Assembly: GCF_036321025.1 (NCBI RefSeq)
Contig: NZ_JAZAPB010000002.1
Location: 1,612,001-1,676,000, forward strand
Source: Alteraurantiacibacter hainanensis
GTDB taxonomy: Bacteria > Pseudomonadota > Alphaproteobacteria > Sphingomonadales > Sphingomonadaceae
Reading direction: 5' to 3'
Length of the DNA: 64,000 nt
Under the pieces are notes generated by a model. That model did not search any database. It saw only the letters and a program-made list of their open reading frames with translations, and had not been told where the DNA came from. This document shows positions 17,950-26,324 of this stretch, one piece after another; position 1 is the first letter of the stretch, and each line of letters opens with the position of its first letter. The position numbers and the translations under genes were made by a program.

Positions 17950-18909
17950 TCAATGCGCCCCGCCGGGATTGGCGTTGGTCAGGAGCGCCGCTGCCCGATC
18001 GGGATCCAGAGCGGCAAGACCCGCGGGCAGAACGATTTCGGGGTGCAGGTAGACGAACTGCTCCTCCACGTCGGTCTGTTCAAGACCGGCGGCACGCAGG
18101 GATATGGCGAGGCGGGCGGACTGGTTCTCTCCCAGCGAGAGCACCACGACGTCACGCTCCTGTTCCGAGGACATGGCGAGCGCCGTCGCAAAGATCGACA
18201 ACCCGGAATGCTCTACGGCAAGGGCGCGCTTCGCATCCTTGCCCATGCCCATCACGAGACGCGTGATCAGCCCGATGCGGCATTCGCCTTCGTCATACTC
18301 GCTGCGCAAGCGGTCGCACACCGCCTTAGCTTCCGCGCGATGGTCGACCATGACGGTCTTCAAGGTCTTCGTCGCGGCGTGAAACAGCTCTGCGGGAAGT
18401 TCGGCAAGCGGACATTCCATCCGCCGCTGGTGCTGCATGAAGCGCGCCTGTGCCGCCACCACCCGCATCGCGGCGGCCGCCACCGACTGATCGTCGGACG
18501 CCGCCAGCTCCTGCGCCAGCGGGGATAGCACCGGGTCGATTCCGGCACGCCCATGCATGCGGTCGGCCATCTGGGCCTCAATCGAGAGCGCATGGGAGTG
18601 ACCGAGGAACACGGTGTCTTCGAGCAGAGCCGTGGCGAGCAGGTCCTGGTGCCTGTTCACGAACACGCCCTGATCGCCCTCATCGAGTTCCGCGGCCAGA
18701 GCGAAGAGCATTTGCCGGGCGAGGTGCACCATCATGCCGCGAATGCGGGCGATGACCTCGTCGCTGAAAAGGCTGTGATCGTCATTGGCGAGCAGATGAC
18801 GCAGGATCGGGCGCGCGGTAGACAGGATTACGTCACCCTGCGCCAGTTCACCGCGCAGCATGTCCTCCACGGACTCGGCAGAAGGCCCGGCATTGGTGAT
18901 CTCGCTCAT
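17950..18909 (-). CDS. Helical protein of unknown function, partner of the kinase-like gene
   Basis: A 319-residue, mostly alpha-helical soluble protein without recognised catalytic motifs. Repeated helical segments, such as SLFSDEVIARIRGMMVHLAR and DAKRALAVEHSGLSIFATAL, recall HEAT-like or DUF2336-like alphaproteobacterial proteins, but that assignment is tentative. The ATG at 18909 is chosen because AGGGG lies 8 bases before it; a TTG two codons earlier would sit too close to that site. It is cotranscribed with the kinase-like gene and preceded by a possible CtrA box. A regulatory partner role is inferred from context only. Confidence 0.7.
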   Translation of the reverse strand: MSEITNAGPSAESVEDMLRGELAQGDVILSTARPILRHLLANDDHSLFSDEVIARIRGMMVHLARQMLFALAAELDEGDQGVFVNRHQDLLATALLEDTVFLGHSHALSIEAQMADRMHGRAGIDPVLSPLAQELAASDDQSVAAAAMRVVAAQARFMQHQRRMECPLAELPAELFHAATKTLKTVMVDHRAEAKAVCDRLRSEYDEGECRIGLITRLVMGMGKDAKRALAVEHSGLSIFATALAMSSEQERDVVVLSLGENQSARLAISLRAAGLEQTDVEEQFVYLHPEIVLPAGLAALDPDRAAALLTNANPGGAH

Positions 18910-18934
18910 GCTCAAAGCCCCTAGCGCATCTTGG

Positions 18935-18949
18935 TTAAACCCGCGTTAG
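18935..18949 (-). promoter_or_regulatory. Candidate CtrA binding site
   Basis: On the minus strand the sequence is CTAA-N7-TTAA followed by CC, one mismatch from the TTAA-N7-TTAA box bound by CtrA in alphaproteobacteria. It lies 26-40 bases upstream of the ATG at 18909 and overlaps the stop codon of the upstream gene. Recognition is by motif alone. Confidence 0.4.
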
Positions 18950-20106
18950 CTGCGCGGTACCGCGATATTGGCGGCAAGCACGAGCAAGCCTGCCAGCATC
19001 AGCGCGATCTCCGGCGTCGCAACAGCTGCCACGACGGCGACGAAAATGGCAATCAGCATCCTGTCGCGCAGCGGCTCCAGCCACGCCGGCAGGTTCCGCC
19101 TGTCGAGCAGCAGCAGGGACGATGCCAGCACCAGCGGCGGATAGATACTGCGATAGAGCAGGCTGTCGATTGCCATGATGCCGAGCGCGAGCAGGGCCGC
19201 ATCCGCCACCCATCGGATCCAGGGAAGCCGCTTGATCCGCCCGAACGGCGCGACTGCCAGGCGGGACAGGGCCAGAAAGGCTTCCAGCACCGGAACGCCG
19301 AGAGCGACAAGCGCGAAACCAAGGATCGGTCGTTCGTAGAAGCCCAATGCAACGCCGATCCCCATGAGGAGACCTGCGACAGCAAGAAGAGCGGTGCGGG
19401 CGCGTGCCGTGTCGCCGATCCTGGTACCCAGGCCAATGACCGCGGCCCGGCCCAGCCACCGGGAGACACGACCCTCCGACACATCGCCCAGGTGCAGCCG
19501 CTGCCAGTCGACGGCCCTCTTCCGGGCCGCCTCGTGCGAGGAAACGATGTACCAGCGGCCCTCGTCCAGCACCTTGTCTGCAAGGCGAGCCTCGGGAAGG
19601 CGATGCTGCAGGGCGATGCGAAGGAGAGCAGCATGCGGAGCGGCATCGTCCGGCAGGCTGGCCAGATCCGCAAGCCATTGACCGGGAAGGGAAAGAACCC
19701 CTGCCCATGCGCGGTCCAGATCGATGCGTTCGAACCCGGCGTTGGCGCCCGGCCCTGCCGACACGACCAGCACCCTGTCCCCCTCGGCGCGCAGCAGGTC
19801 CAGCGCGCTGCGCGATTCGGGCAGGAGGCCGGGCTGCAGCACCAGCAGGCTGTCGTCGTCCGCGATAATTCCCGAAAGGGCATGGCTGGACGAAACGATC
19901 TGGAACTTCATGCCCGCCCCCTCGGCGGCATGGCGCAGGTCGATGGCTTCCGGCCTGGCGCCGTTGCCGTGGGCGATCACCTTCTCGCATCCGGCCTCTC
20001 GCGCAAAGAGAAGCTGCCGCTGCGCAATCGTCTTGCCAGCGATCTTCGGCATGTCGCCCTCGCCTGCCTGGGGAAGGCTTATCAGGGCTGCGCGCACGGG
20101 GACCAC
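18946..20106 (-). CDS. Nucleotidyltransferase-like protein fused to a degenerate CDP-alcohol transferase-like membrane domain
   Basis: A 386-residue protein. Residues 1-110 resemble a sugar-nucleotide/MobA-type nucleotidyltransferase (RAALISLPQAGEG...PKIAGKTIAQRQLLFAREAG). A linker (about 160-215) leads to EGRVSRWLGRAAVIGLGTRI, similar to the entry of CDP-alcohol phosphatidyltransferase domains in bifunctional inositol-phosphate enzymes. About five hydrophobic segments follow. The Asp-rich CDP-alcohol motif D-x2-DG-x2-AR-x8-G-x3-D-x3-D is not present where expected, so catalytic transfer is doubtful. The GTG start has GAAAGAG just upstream. It is unknown whether it has an enzymatic role. Confidence 0.65.
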   Translation of the reverse strand: MVPVRAALISLPQAGEGDMPKIAGKTIAQRQLLFAREAGCEKVIAHGNGARPEAIDLRHAAEGAGMKFQIVSSSHALSGIIADDDSLLVLQPGLLPESRSALDLLRAEGDRVLVVSAGPGANAGFERIDLDRAWAGVLSLPGQWLADLASLPDDAAPHAALLRIALQHRLPEARLADKVLDEGRWYIVSSHEAARKRAVDWQRLHLGDVSEGRVSRWLGRAAVIGLGTRIGDTARARTALLAVAGLLMGIGVALGFYERPILGFALVALGVPVLEAFLALSRLAVAPFGRIKRLPWIRWVADAALLALGIMAIDSLLYRSIYPPLVLASSLLLLDRRNLPAWLEPLRDRMLIAIFVAVVAAVATPEIALMLAGLLVLAANIAVPRS

Positions 20107-20262
20107 TCTTTCACGAACATGCAGGCTAGCTAGGGCCGCCCGGCGGCGCTGCCAAGTCGCGTGACAAGCGAAACGGGCAGGTTGCCGCGCGGTTGAGCCG
20201 CGTCGTGGGTTTTAACCATTTCCCATACTCCATTGCCCTTTACCCTGTGTTAAGGACGACTC

Positions 20263-22848
20263 ATGACCCGCAGGCGAAACTTTGTGCCGGAGCAGTACGA
20301 TACTGCCCAGGATTCCCACGACGAGACCGTCGCCCGTGGCGACGCGAACGAAACCTACGAGACTTCCGAAGAGGAAATCTACGAAGAACACTACTGGGAA
20401 GAAGAGCCCGCCAGCGAACAGGTTCGCCCGCGCGCGACCTGGCTGGCCCCGGTCCTCACGATCGCGGCTGCCCTGGGCTGGAGCGTATTCTTCGTATGGG
20501 TGAACCACCAGGCCATGCTGGCCGGTGCCGCGCCCGCCCAGTGGATCGAATGGGTCGTGCAGTGGGCAGTGCCTCTCATCCTGCTCACCGGATTGTATCT
20601 TGTCGCGATGCGCAACAGCCGCCGCGAGGCCAACCGCTTCACCGATGCCGCGCGCATGCTGGCGCAGGAGACCGCCCAGCTCGAAAGCCGGCTGCTGGTG
20701 GTCAATCGCGAGCTGGCGCTGGCGCGCGACTTCATCGAATCGCAGTCTCGCGACCTGGAGAGCCTGGGCCGCGTGGCGGTGGACCGGATCGCCACCCATG
20801 CGGATCGCCTGCAGGATCTCATCCGCGACAACAGCGCGCAGGTGGAGAGCATCGGGCGGGTCAGCGAAACGGCGGTGGGCAACCTGGAATCGCTGCGCGA
20901 CCAGTTGCCCGTTCTCACCAACGCGGCGCGGGACATGAACAACCAGATGGGCGGTGCGGGCCAATCCGCCCAGACCCAGGTGGATGCCCTGGTCGCCGCC
21001 TTCGAGCGCCTGAACCGTTTCGGCGAGGCAGGCGAGAAGCACGTCGAGCAGATCGGCGGGAAGGTGGACGCGACCCTTGCCGCCTTCGAACGGCAGATCG
21101 TCGCGATGGGTGATCTCGCCGGCCAGCGCTTCGATCGCCTGCGTGCCACCAGCGAAGAGTTCCGCCGGGAACTGGATACGTCGGAAGAGCGCGTATTCGA
21201 CGCCATCGCCTCGCGCTCCGAAGCCCTGGCCCGCCAGCTGCACGACGATGCCGAAGCCATGCACGAACGCGAGGCCGCCGCGGGCGCCGCCATGCGCGAG
21301 CGCCTTGTCGCCTTGCGGGTGGAAGGCGAAAGGCTGGTCGCCGCCATGGACGGTGGCCAGGCCGAAGCGGCCAAGAGGTGGTCCGAAGCCATCACCAGGC
21401 TCGAAGATCGCATGAAGGAAGTGCTCGAAGGCGTCATCAAGCTGGACGAATCCGCGATGACGAACGCCCGGATGCGCCTGCTGGCGCTGAACGAGGAGGC
21501 GTCGAAAGTCGACGAGCGTCTGGCGGACAGCATGGCTTCGTTCGAGGAAGACTTTGCCCGTCGTCGCCAGGCCAACAGCGCGAGCCAGGATGAGGCGCTC
21601 GCCCAGCTGGAAGATCGCATCGCCCAGTTCGATGCGCGCATCGCCGAACGGCAGGAGGAGCACCTCGCCCATATCGCCGGGCTGGCCGAACGCGGTGAGG
21701 CGCTGGCGAGCAGGCTCTCGAATCTCGACAGGGAGATGCAGAAGCTTGGTAGCCAGGCCGACGATACCGGCGGGAAGGTGCTCGACGCCACCGATGCCCT
21801 TGCCGAGCGGCTTTCGCAATCGCGCTCGGTGCTGGATGAAAGCGGAGAGTTCATCAGCCGCCTGACAGACGACAGCGTGCGCCTGCTGGAAATCATCCGC
21901 TCCAGCGCGGATCATTCCGAAGGTGCGCTTTCCGATGCGGTTTCCGGCGCAGAACAGCGGCTTTCCGCATTCGGATCGAAGGCCCGGGAACTGCACGGTA
22001 TCATCGAAGAGATCGAATCGCGCAGCAGCCGCGTGGCCGAGCAACTGGACAACACCCGCGAAACCGGGGGCGTGTCGATCGAGCAGCTCAAATCCATCGA
22101 AGAACAACTGGCCGCCGTGGCAACCGAGACCGACAAGGTTGCCCAGCGCACCTCGACCGAGCTGCGCGAGGCCATCGACATGCTGACGGCCGCATCCGCG
22201 ACGGTGCTGGAAAACCTGCGCGGCGAGCAGGCCAGGGGCGTCACCGATCTGGCGCAGGACATTGCAGAGGCAAGCCGTCAGAAACTGGCCGATGCCCTGC
22301 GCCGCCATGCGACGGAAGCCATCGGCGAACTTGAAGAGGCCACGACGCGCGCGGACGCGGCCGGTCGCGATACGGCTGAACGGCTGCGCGACCAGCTGGA
22401 GCGCGTCAACGAACTGGCCGGAAACCTGGAGCAGCGCGTGGAATACGCGCGCGAGCGGGCCGAGGAGCAGGTCGACAACGATTTCGCCAGGCGCATGGCG
22501 CTCATCACCGAGGCACTCAATTCCAGCGCCATCGATATTGCCAAGGCCTTCGACAACGACATCGGCGATACGCAGTGGGCCCAGTACCTCCGCGGCGACC
22601 GGGGTATCTTCACGCGCCGTGCCGTGCGCCTGCTCAACAAGCAGGAGGAACGGCAGATCAGCGGCGTCTATTCAGACGATGCCGAGTTCCGCGACGTGGT
22701 GAACCGCTACATCCACGATTTCGAGGCCATGCTGCGGGGCATCCTGGCCACGCGCGATGGCAATGCCATGGCCGTTACCCTGCTTTCCAGCGACATGGGC
22801 AAGCTCTACGTCGCCCTCGCCCAGGCAATCGACCGCCTGCGCGACTAG
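20263..22848 (+). CDS. Large membrane-anchored coiled-coil protein, TipN-like architecture
   Basis: An 861-residue protein. An acidic N-terminal region (1-65, rich in Glu/Tyr) is followed by two hydrophobic segments (about 65-85 and 95-117). Roughly 700 residues of near-continuous helix/coiled coil come next (heptad-rich, many Ala, Glu, Arg, Leu), with a small C-terminal domain around WAQYLRGDRGIFTRRAVRLL. Length and layout match Caulobacter TipN, a pole-marking protein, but sequence homology cannot be judged by eye. ATP-binding motifs are not visible, although relatives are sometimes labelled ATPase. A TTAACCAT element sits at 20212-20219. It is convergent with DUF1467. Confidence 0.75.
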   Translation: MTRRRNFVPEQYDTAQDSHDETVARGDANETYETSEEEIYEEHYWEEEPASEQVRPRATWLAPVLTIAAALGWSVFFVWVNHQAMLAGAAPAQWIEWVVQWAVPLILLTGLYLVAMRNSRREANRFTDAARMLAQETAQLESRLLVVNRELALARDFIESQSRDLESLGRVAVDRIATHADRLQDLIRDNSAQVESIGRVSETAVGNLESLRDQLPVLTNAARDMNNQMGGAGQSAQTQVDALVAAFERLNRFGEAGEKHVEQIGGKVDATLAAFERQIVAMGDLAGQRFDRLRATSEEFRRELDTSEERVFDAIASRSEALARQLHDDAEAMHEREAAAGAAMRERLVALRVEGERLVAAMDGGQAEAAKRWSEAITRLEDRMKEVLEGVIKLDESAMTNARMRLLALNEEASKVDERLADSMASFEEDFARRRQANSASQDEALAQLEDRIAQFDARIAERQEEHLAHIAGLAERGEALASRLSNLDREMQKLGSQADDTGGKVLDATDALAERLSQSRSVLDESGEFISRLTDDSVRLLEIIRSSADHSEGALSDAVSGAEQRLSAFGSKARELHGIIEEIESRSSRVAEQLDNTRETGGVSIEQLKSIEEQLAAVATETDKVAQRTSTELREAIDMLTAASATVLENLRGEQARGVTDLAQDIAEASRQKLADALRRHATEAIGELEEATTRADAAGRDTAERLRDQLERVNELAGNLEQRVEYARERAEEQVDNDFARRMALITEALNSSAIDIAKAFDNDIGDTQWAQYLRGDRGIFTRRAVRLLNKQEERQISGVYSDDAEFRDVVNRYIHDFEAMLRGILATRDGNAMAVTLLSSDMGKLYVALAQAIDRLRD

Positions 22849-22849
22849 G

Positions 22850-23140
22850 CTAGGCCCCGCCCTCCGGCGGCGGGGACAACCTGCCGATGAGGTCGATGTC
22901 GGCGATCGTGATCCACCCCTGCGTGTAGTTTGCCACGAACAGTGCCGTCAGCGCCGCGGAGAGCACAGTTGCGCGCAGGGCGACCCGGCCCGGGCGGAAA
23001 TTCACCGGAGCACTCTCCGCCTGGCCCGGCACCTTCTCCACTCCCGCCTCGTCCGGCGTCTTGACGCCAAACGGCAGCAGCAGGAAAGCGCTCATCACCC
23101 AAAAAAGCGCGTAGATGGCCACGATGGAAGTGATCTTCAT
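22850..23140 (-). CDS. DUF1467 family small membrane protein
   Basis: A 96-residue protein with two membrane segments (MKITSIVAIYALFWVMSAFLLLPFG and ALRATVLSAALTALFVANY) joined by a short loop, ending PPPEGGA. DUF1467 proteins of unknown function are typically found beside rnj in this order of bacteria. The start at 23140 follows from the family N-terminus. It lies 14 bases after rnj and is the last gene of the nuo-birA-coaX-rnj run; a GC-rich hairpin (22855-22875) overlaps its 3' end. Confidence 0.85.
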   Translation of the reverse strand: MKITSIVAIYALFWVMSAFLLLPFGVKTPDEAGVEKVPGQAESAPVNFRPGRVALRATVLSAALTALFVANYTQGWITIADIDLIGRLSPPPEGGA

Positions 23141-23154
23141 GATGGTTCGCCCGC

Positions 23155-24804
23155 CTAATCGCCCGCGATGATCACGCGCGTTTGCGGTTTCTTGCCGGAC
23201 CATCGCTGTGCCGCCCGGCGCGCAGCAAGGCGAGCGGCCTCCATTATTTCCTCGCGATCCTGCCCGCGGCGGCCTTTCAGCTTGCCGAGCGCCGCCAGCA
23301 CGTCGCTTTCCGCCTCCTCGACGAAAGCATCGTAATCCTCGTCCAGGGGAAGCCCGATCCCGTCGACGCGCACGCCGCCTTCCTGGTCGAGCACCACGAC
23401 GAGCAGGCCGTCGCGCGACAGGCGTCGACGCATGGTAACAGCATCGCCATCTGCCGGCACGATGATATCGCCGTCCAGCACCAGGCGCCCGGTACGGACT
23501 TCAGCGATCTTGCCCGGTGCGCCGGGCGCGAGGCGCACGATGTCGCCGTTCTTCTGGAAGACCGCGTGGGCGATGCCCGAGGCCCGGCCGAGCCGCGCCT
23601 GTTCCTGCATGTGACGGATTTCGCCGTGCACGGGCACGAGAATGTCGGGACGCAGCCAACCGTAAAGCGCCTCCAGTTCCGGACGGCCCGGGTGGCCCGA
23701 GACGTGGATCTCGCTCTGCCTGTCGGTCACCATCACGATCCCGCGTTCGGCCAGCATGTTCTGCACCCGGCCGATGGCAATGTCGTTGCCGGGAATGACC
23801 CTGCTGGAGAACAGGATGACGTCGCCCTCGTCCAGCGCCAGCGGATGATTGTCCTCGGCAATGCGGGAAAGCGCCGCGCGGGGCTCTCCCTGCCCGCCTG
23901 TGGCGATGATCATCACCTCGCCGCGCGGAAGGCCCATGGCGGTATCGAAGTCCACCGTGTCGGGAAAATCGTCGAGATAGCCGTTGGCGCTGCCGACTTC
24001 GATCATGCGATCCAGTGAACGACCCGCGACGCAAAGCTGCCGTCCGGTACGCTCCGCCACCGCGCCAAGGGTCTTCAACCGGGCGACATTAGAAGCAAAG
24101 GTGGTGACGAGCACCCGCTTGCCGGTGTGCTTCTGAACTTCCTCCAGCAGACCGGCATAGACCGCTCCCTCGCTGCCCGAGGGGACAGGATTGAAGACGT
24201 TCGTGGAATCGCAGACCAGCGCGAGCACGCCCTCGTCACCGATCTCCGTCAGCTCCTCCTCGGTCGCAGGGGTGCCGATCTGCGGATCGTCGTCCAGCTT
24301 CCAGTCGCCGGTGTGGAACACGCGGCCATGCGGCGTATCGATCAGCAACGCGTTGCCTTCTGCGATCGAGTGGGCCAGCGGGATGTAGGTGACGGTGAAG
24401 GGCCCGAGAGCGATCTCGCCGTGATCCTCCTCGATCACGTGCAGTTCCACCTCGCGGGTAAGGCCCGCCTCGTCCAGCTTGCGCGTGATGAGATCGGCGG
24501 TGAACGGCGTGGCATAGAGAGGCACGCCGAGGTCGGCGGCGAAATAGGGGATCGCGCCGATATGGTCCTCGTGCGCGTGGGTCAGCACGATGCCCAGCAG
24601 GTCTCTGGCACGTTCCTCGATGAACTCGGGATCAGCGAACATCAGTTCGGTGCCGGGATACTCGTTGGAACCGAAGCTCATGCCAAGGTCCACCATCAGC
24701 CACTTGCCCTGACAGCCGTAGAGATTGACGTTCATGCCGATTTCGCCCGAGCCGCCGAGGGCCAGGAACAGCAATTCGTCTTGAGGGGTGTAATCTTTCT
24801 TCAT
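23155..24804 (-). CDS. rnj: Ribonuclease J
   Basis: A metallo-beta-lactamase/beta-CASP exo- and endoribonuclease of 549 residues acting in RNA decay and maturation. The metal-binding motif is in LTHAHEDHIGAIPYF, with a further His in HTGDWKLDDDPQIG. The beta-CASP part holds ATGGQGEPRAALSRIA and HVSGHPGRPELEALYGWLRP. The ATG overlaps the coaX stop (ATGA). The same window encodes RNase E, so this organism has both, as is usual in alphaproteobacteria. Confidence 0.95.
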   Translation of the reverse strand: MKKDYTPQDELLFLALGGSGEIGMNVNLYGCQGKWLMVDLGMSFGSNEYPGTELMFADPEFIEERARDLLGIVLTHAHEDHIGAIPYFAADLGVPLYATPFTADLITRKLDEAGLTREVELHVIEEDHGEIALGPFTVTYIPLAHSIAEGNALLIDTPHGRVFHTGDWKLDDDPQIGTPATEEELTEIGDEGVLALVCDSTNVFNPVPSGSEGAVYAGLLEEVQKHTGKRVLVTTFASNVARLKTLGAVAERTGRQLCVAGRSLDRMIEVGSANGYLDDFPDTVDFDTAMGLPRGEVMIIATGGQGEPRAALSRIAEDNHPLALDEGDVILFSSRVIPGNDIAIGRVQNMLAERGIVMVTDRQSEIHVSGHPGRPELEALYGWLRPDILVPVHGEIRHMQEQARLGRASGIAHAVFQKNGDIVRLAPGAPGKIAEVRTGRLVLDGDIIVPADGDAVTMRRRLSRDGLLVVVLDQEGGVRVDGIGLPLDEDYDAFVEEAESDVLAALGKLKGRRGQDREEIMEAARLAARRAAQRWSGKKPQTRVIIAGD

Positions 24805-25598
24805 TTCGCTCCAGCGCGGTGGGCCAGGATCTGCAGGCCACGGATGGTAAGGTCGGCGTCGATGTGATCGAAGATGTCGGTCTTTTCGTTGAAAAGGATG
24901 GCAAGTCCGCCGGTTGCGACGACCTTCACCGGGCGACCGATCTGCGCCTTCATGCGCTCAATCAACCCTTCCATCATCGCCACGTAGCCCCAGAATACGC
25001 CGATCAGCATCTGGTCCTCGGTATTGCGCCCGATGACATTGGCGGTCTCGGGCGCAGCGATGGCGATGCGAGGCAGCTTCGCCGTATTGCCCACCAGCGC
25101 ATCGAGCGAGAGGTTGATGCCCGGCGCGATGATGCCGCCCTTGTAGGCGCCGTTGAAATCCACCGCCTCGAACTTGGTCGCCGTACCGAAGTCGACGACG
25201 ATCATGTCCCCACCGACCAGGTGGTGAGCCGCAATGCAGTTGAGCGCGCGATCCGCGCCCAGCGTGTGCGGCTGCTCCACGTCGATCTCGAAGTCCCAGG
25301 CGGCCTCGCCCTCGCCCGCGAAAAGCGGGCGGATACCGAAATACTTGCTGGCGAGCACTTCGAGGTTGTGATTGGCGCGCGGCACGACGGAGCCGAAGAT
25401 GATCTGCGTTACGTCCTTCCGCTCGAACCCCTCAATGGCGAACAGCTGAAGCAACCAGGTCGCGTATTCGTCGGCGGTGCGCCGACCGTCTGTTGCGATA
25501 CGCCAGCGGGCGCGCAAGGCACCCTCCCCCGGCCCGGAATCGTCGTCGAACAGGGCGAAGACGACATTGGTATTGCCGACATCGACGGCGAGCAGCAT
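24801..25598 (-). CDS. coaX: Type III pantothenate kinase
   Basis: Phosphorylates pantothenate in the first step of coenzyme A synthesis. It has 265 residues of the ASKHA fold: phosphate-1 motif MLLAVDVGNTNVVFALF, DRALNCIAAHHLVGGDMIVVDFGTATKF, and KGGIIAPGINLSLDALVGNTAKLPR. A GGLA block lies near the C-terminus. Its start overlaps the birA stop by one base (TGATG), and its stop overlaps rnj (ATGA). Confidence 0.95.
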   Translation of the reverse strand: MLLAVDVGNTNVVFALFDDDSGPGEGALRARWRIATDGRRTADEYATWLLQLFAIEGFERKDVTQIIFGSVVPRANHNLEVLASKYFGIRPLFAGEGEAAWDFEIDVEQPHTLGADRALNCIAAHHLVGGDMIVVDFGTATKFEAVDFNGAYKGGIIAPGINLSLDALVGNTAKLPRIAIAAPETANVIGRNTEDQMLIGVFWGYVAMMEGLIERMKAQIGRPVKVVATGGLAILFNEKTDIFDHIDADLTIRGLQILAHRAGAK

Positions 25599-26323
25599 CA
25601 ATTTTCCTCCAGCATTACATCGCCAGCGTGCACCACATGTGAGGTGCCATCGGCCATCCGCAAGCGTAGCGCGCCGTCTTCCAGCAGGCCATCGAATTGC
25701 CCGGAAAGGCGATTTCCTTGGCCATCGTGCACGCTCAGAGGCGTGCCCACGGGATGGGCGGCGGCTTTCCAGCGGTTGACGATGGGTTCGGCGCCGAATT
25801 CCCGCCACCGCTGTACTTCGATGGTCATCTGCCTTGCCAGTGCCTGGGCGAAGGCATCGCGCGTGGGAGCCGGGCCCATGTCGGACAGGGAGCGGACCGC
25901 GCGGTCCATGATCGCGGGCGCGGCGCAAAGGTTCACGCCGATGCCGATCACTGCATGGCCGCGCTCGCATTCCAGCAGCAGGCCGCAGAACTTCGCGCCA
26001 CCGAGGAGGACGTCGTTGGGCCATTTCAGCATCAGTGCGGACGGATCGGGAAGTCCGGGCAGAACAGTCTCGTAAACCGCCAGCGATGCCACGAAGCTGA
26101 GCGTCGCTGGCGCGGGATCTGCCGGGTTCAGGCGAACGACGGTGGACCCCATGAAGTTGCCCGGTGCATCGATCCAGCTGCGTCCCTGTCGCCCGCGCCC
26201 CGCGCTCTGGCGGTCGGCCACCAGCCAGTAATCTTCAGGTACGCGATCTCCGGCGGCGAGCCGGGCCACGAGATCGGCATTGGTGCTGCCGGTTTCGGAA
26301 ATGAACTCGATCTGGGGCGACAA
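25598..26323 (-). CDS. birA: Biotin--[acetyl-CoA-carboxylase] ligase
   Basis: Activates biotin with ATP and attaches it to the biotin carboxyl carrier protein. About 241 residues, without the N-terminal DNA-binding domain of the E. coli protein. The motifs SETGSTNADLVARL, QSAGRGRQGRSWIDAPGN and LKWPNDVLLGGAKFCG are intact, and GIGVNLCAAP follows. The start is uncertain: TTG at 26323 (MSPQIEFISETG) begins one base after the nuoN stop and fits well; an in-frame ATG at 26365 lies inside nuoN. Confidence 0.93.
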   Translation of the reverse strand: MSPQIEFISETGSTNADLVARLAAGDRVPEDYWLVADRQSAGRGRQGRSWIDAPGNFMGSTVVRLNPADPAPATLSFVASLAVYETVLPGLPDPSALMLKWPNDVLLGGAKFCGLLLECERGHAVIGIGVNLCAAPAIMDRAVRSLSDMGPAPTRDAFAQALARQMTIEVQRWREFGAEPIVNRWKAAAHPVGTPLSVHDGQGNRLSGQFDGLLEDGALRLRMADGTSHVVHAGDVMLEEN

Positions 26324-26324
26324 G

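Noticed and set aside
22855..22875. CCCCGCC/GGCGGGG hairpin as terminator between the coiled-coil gene and DUF1467
   Set aside because: It falls inside the DUF1467 coding end and has no T tract, so termination cannot be claimed.
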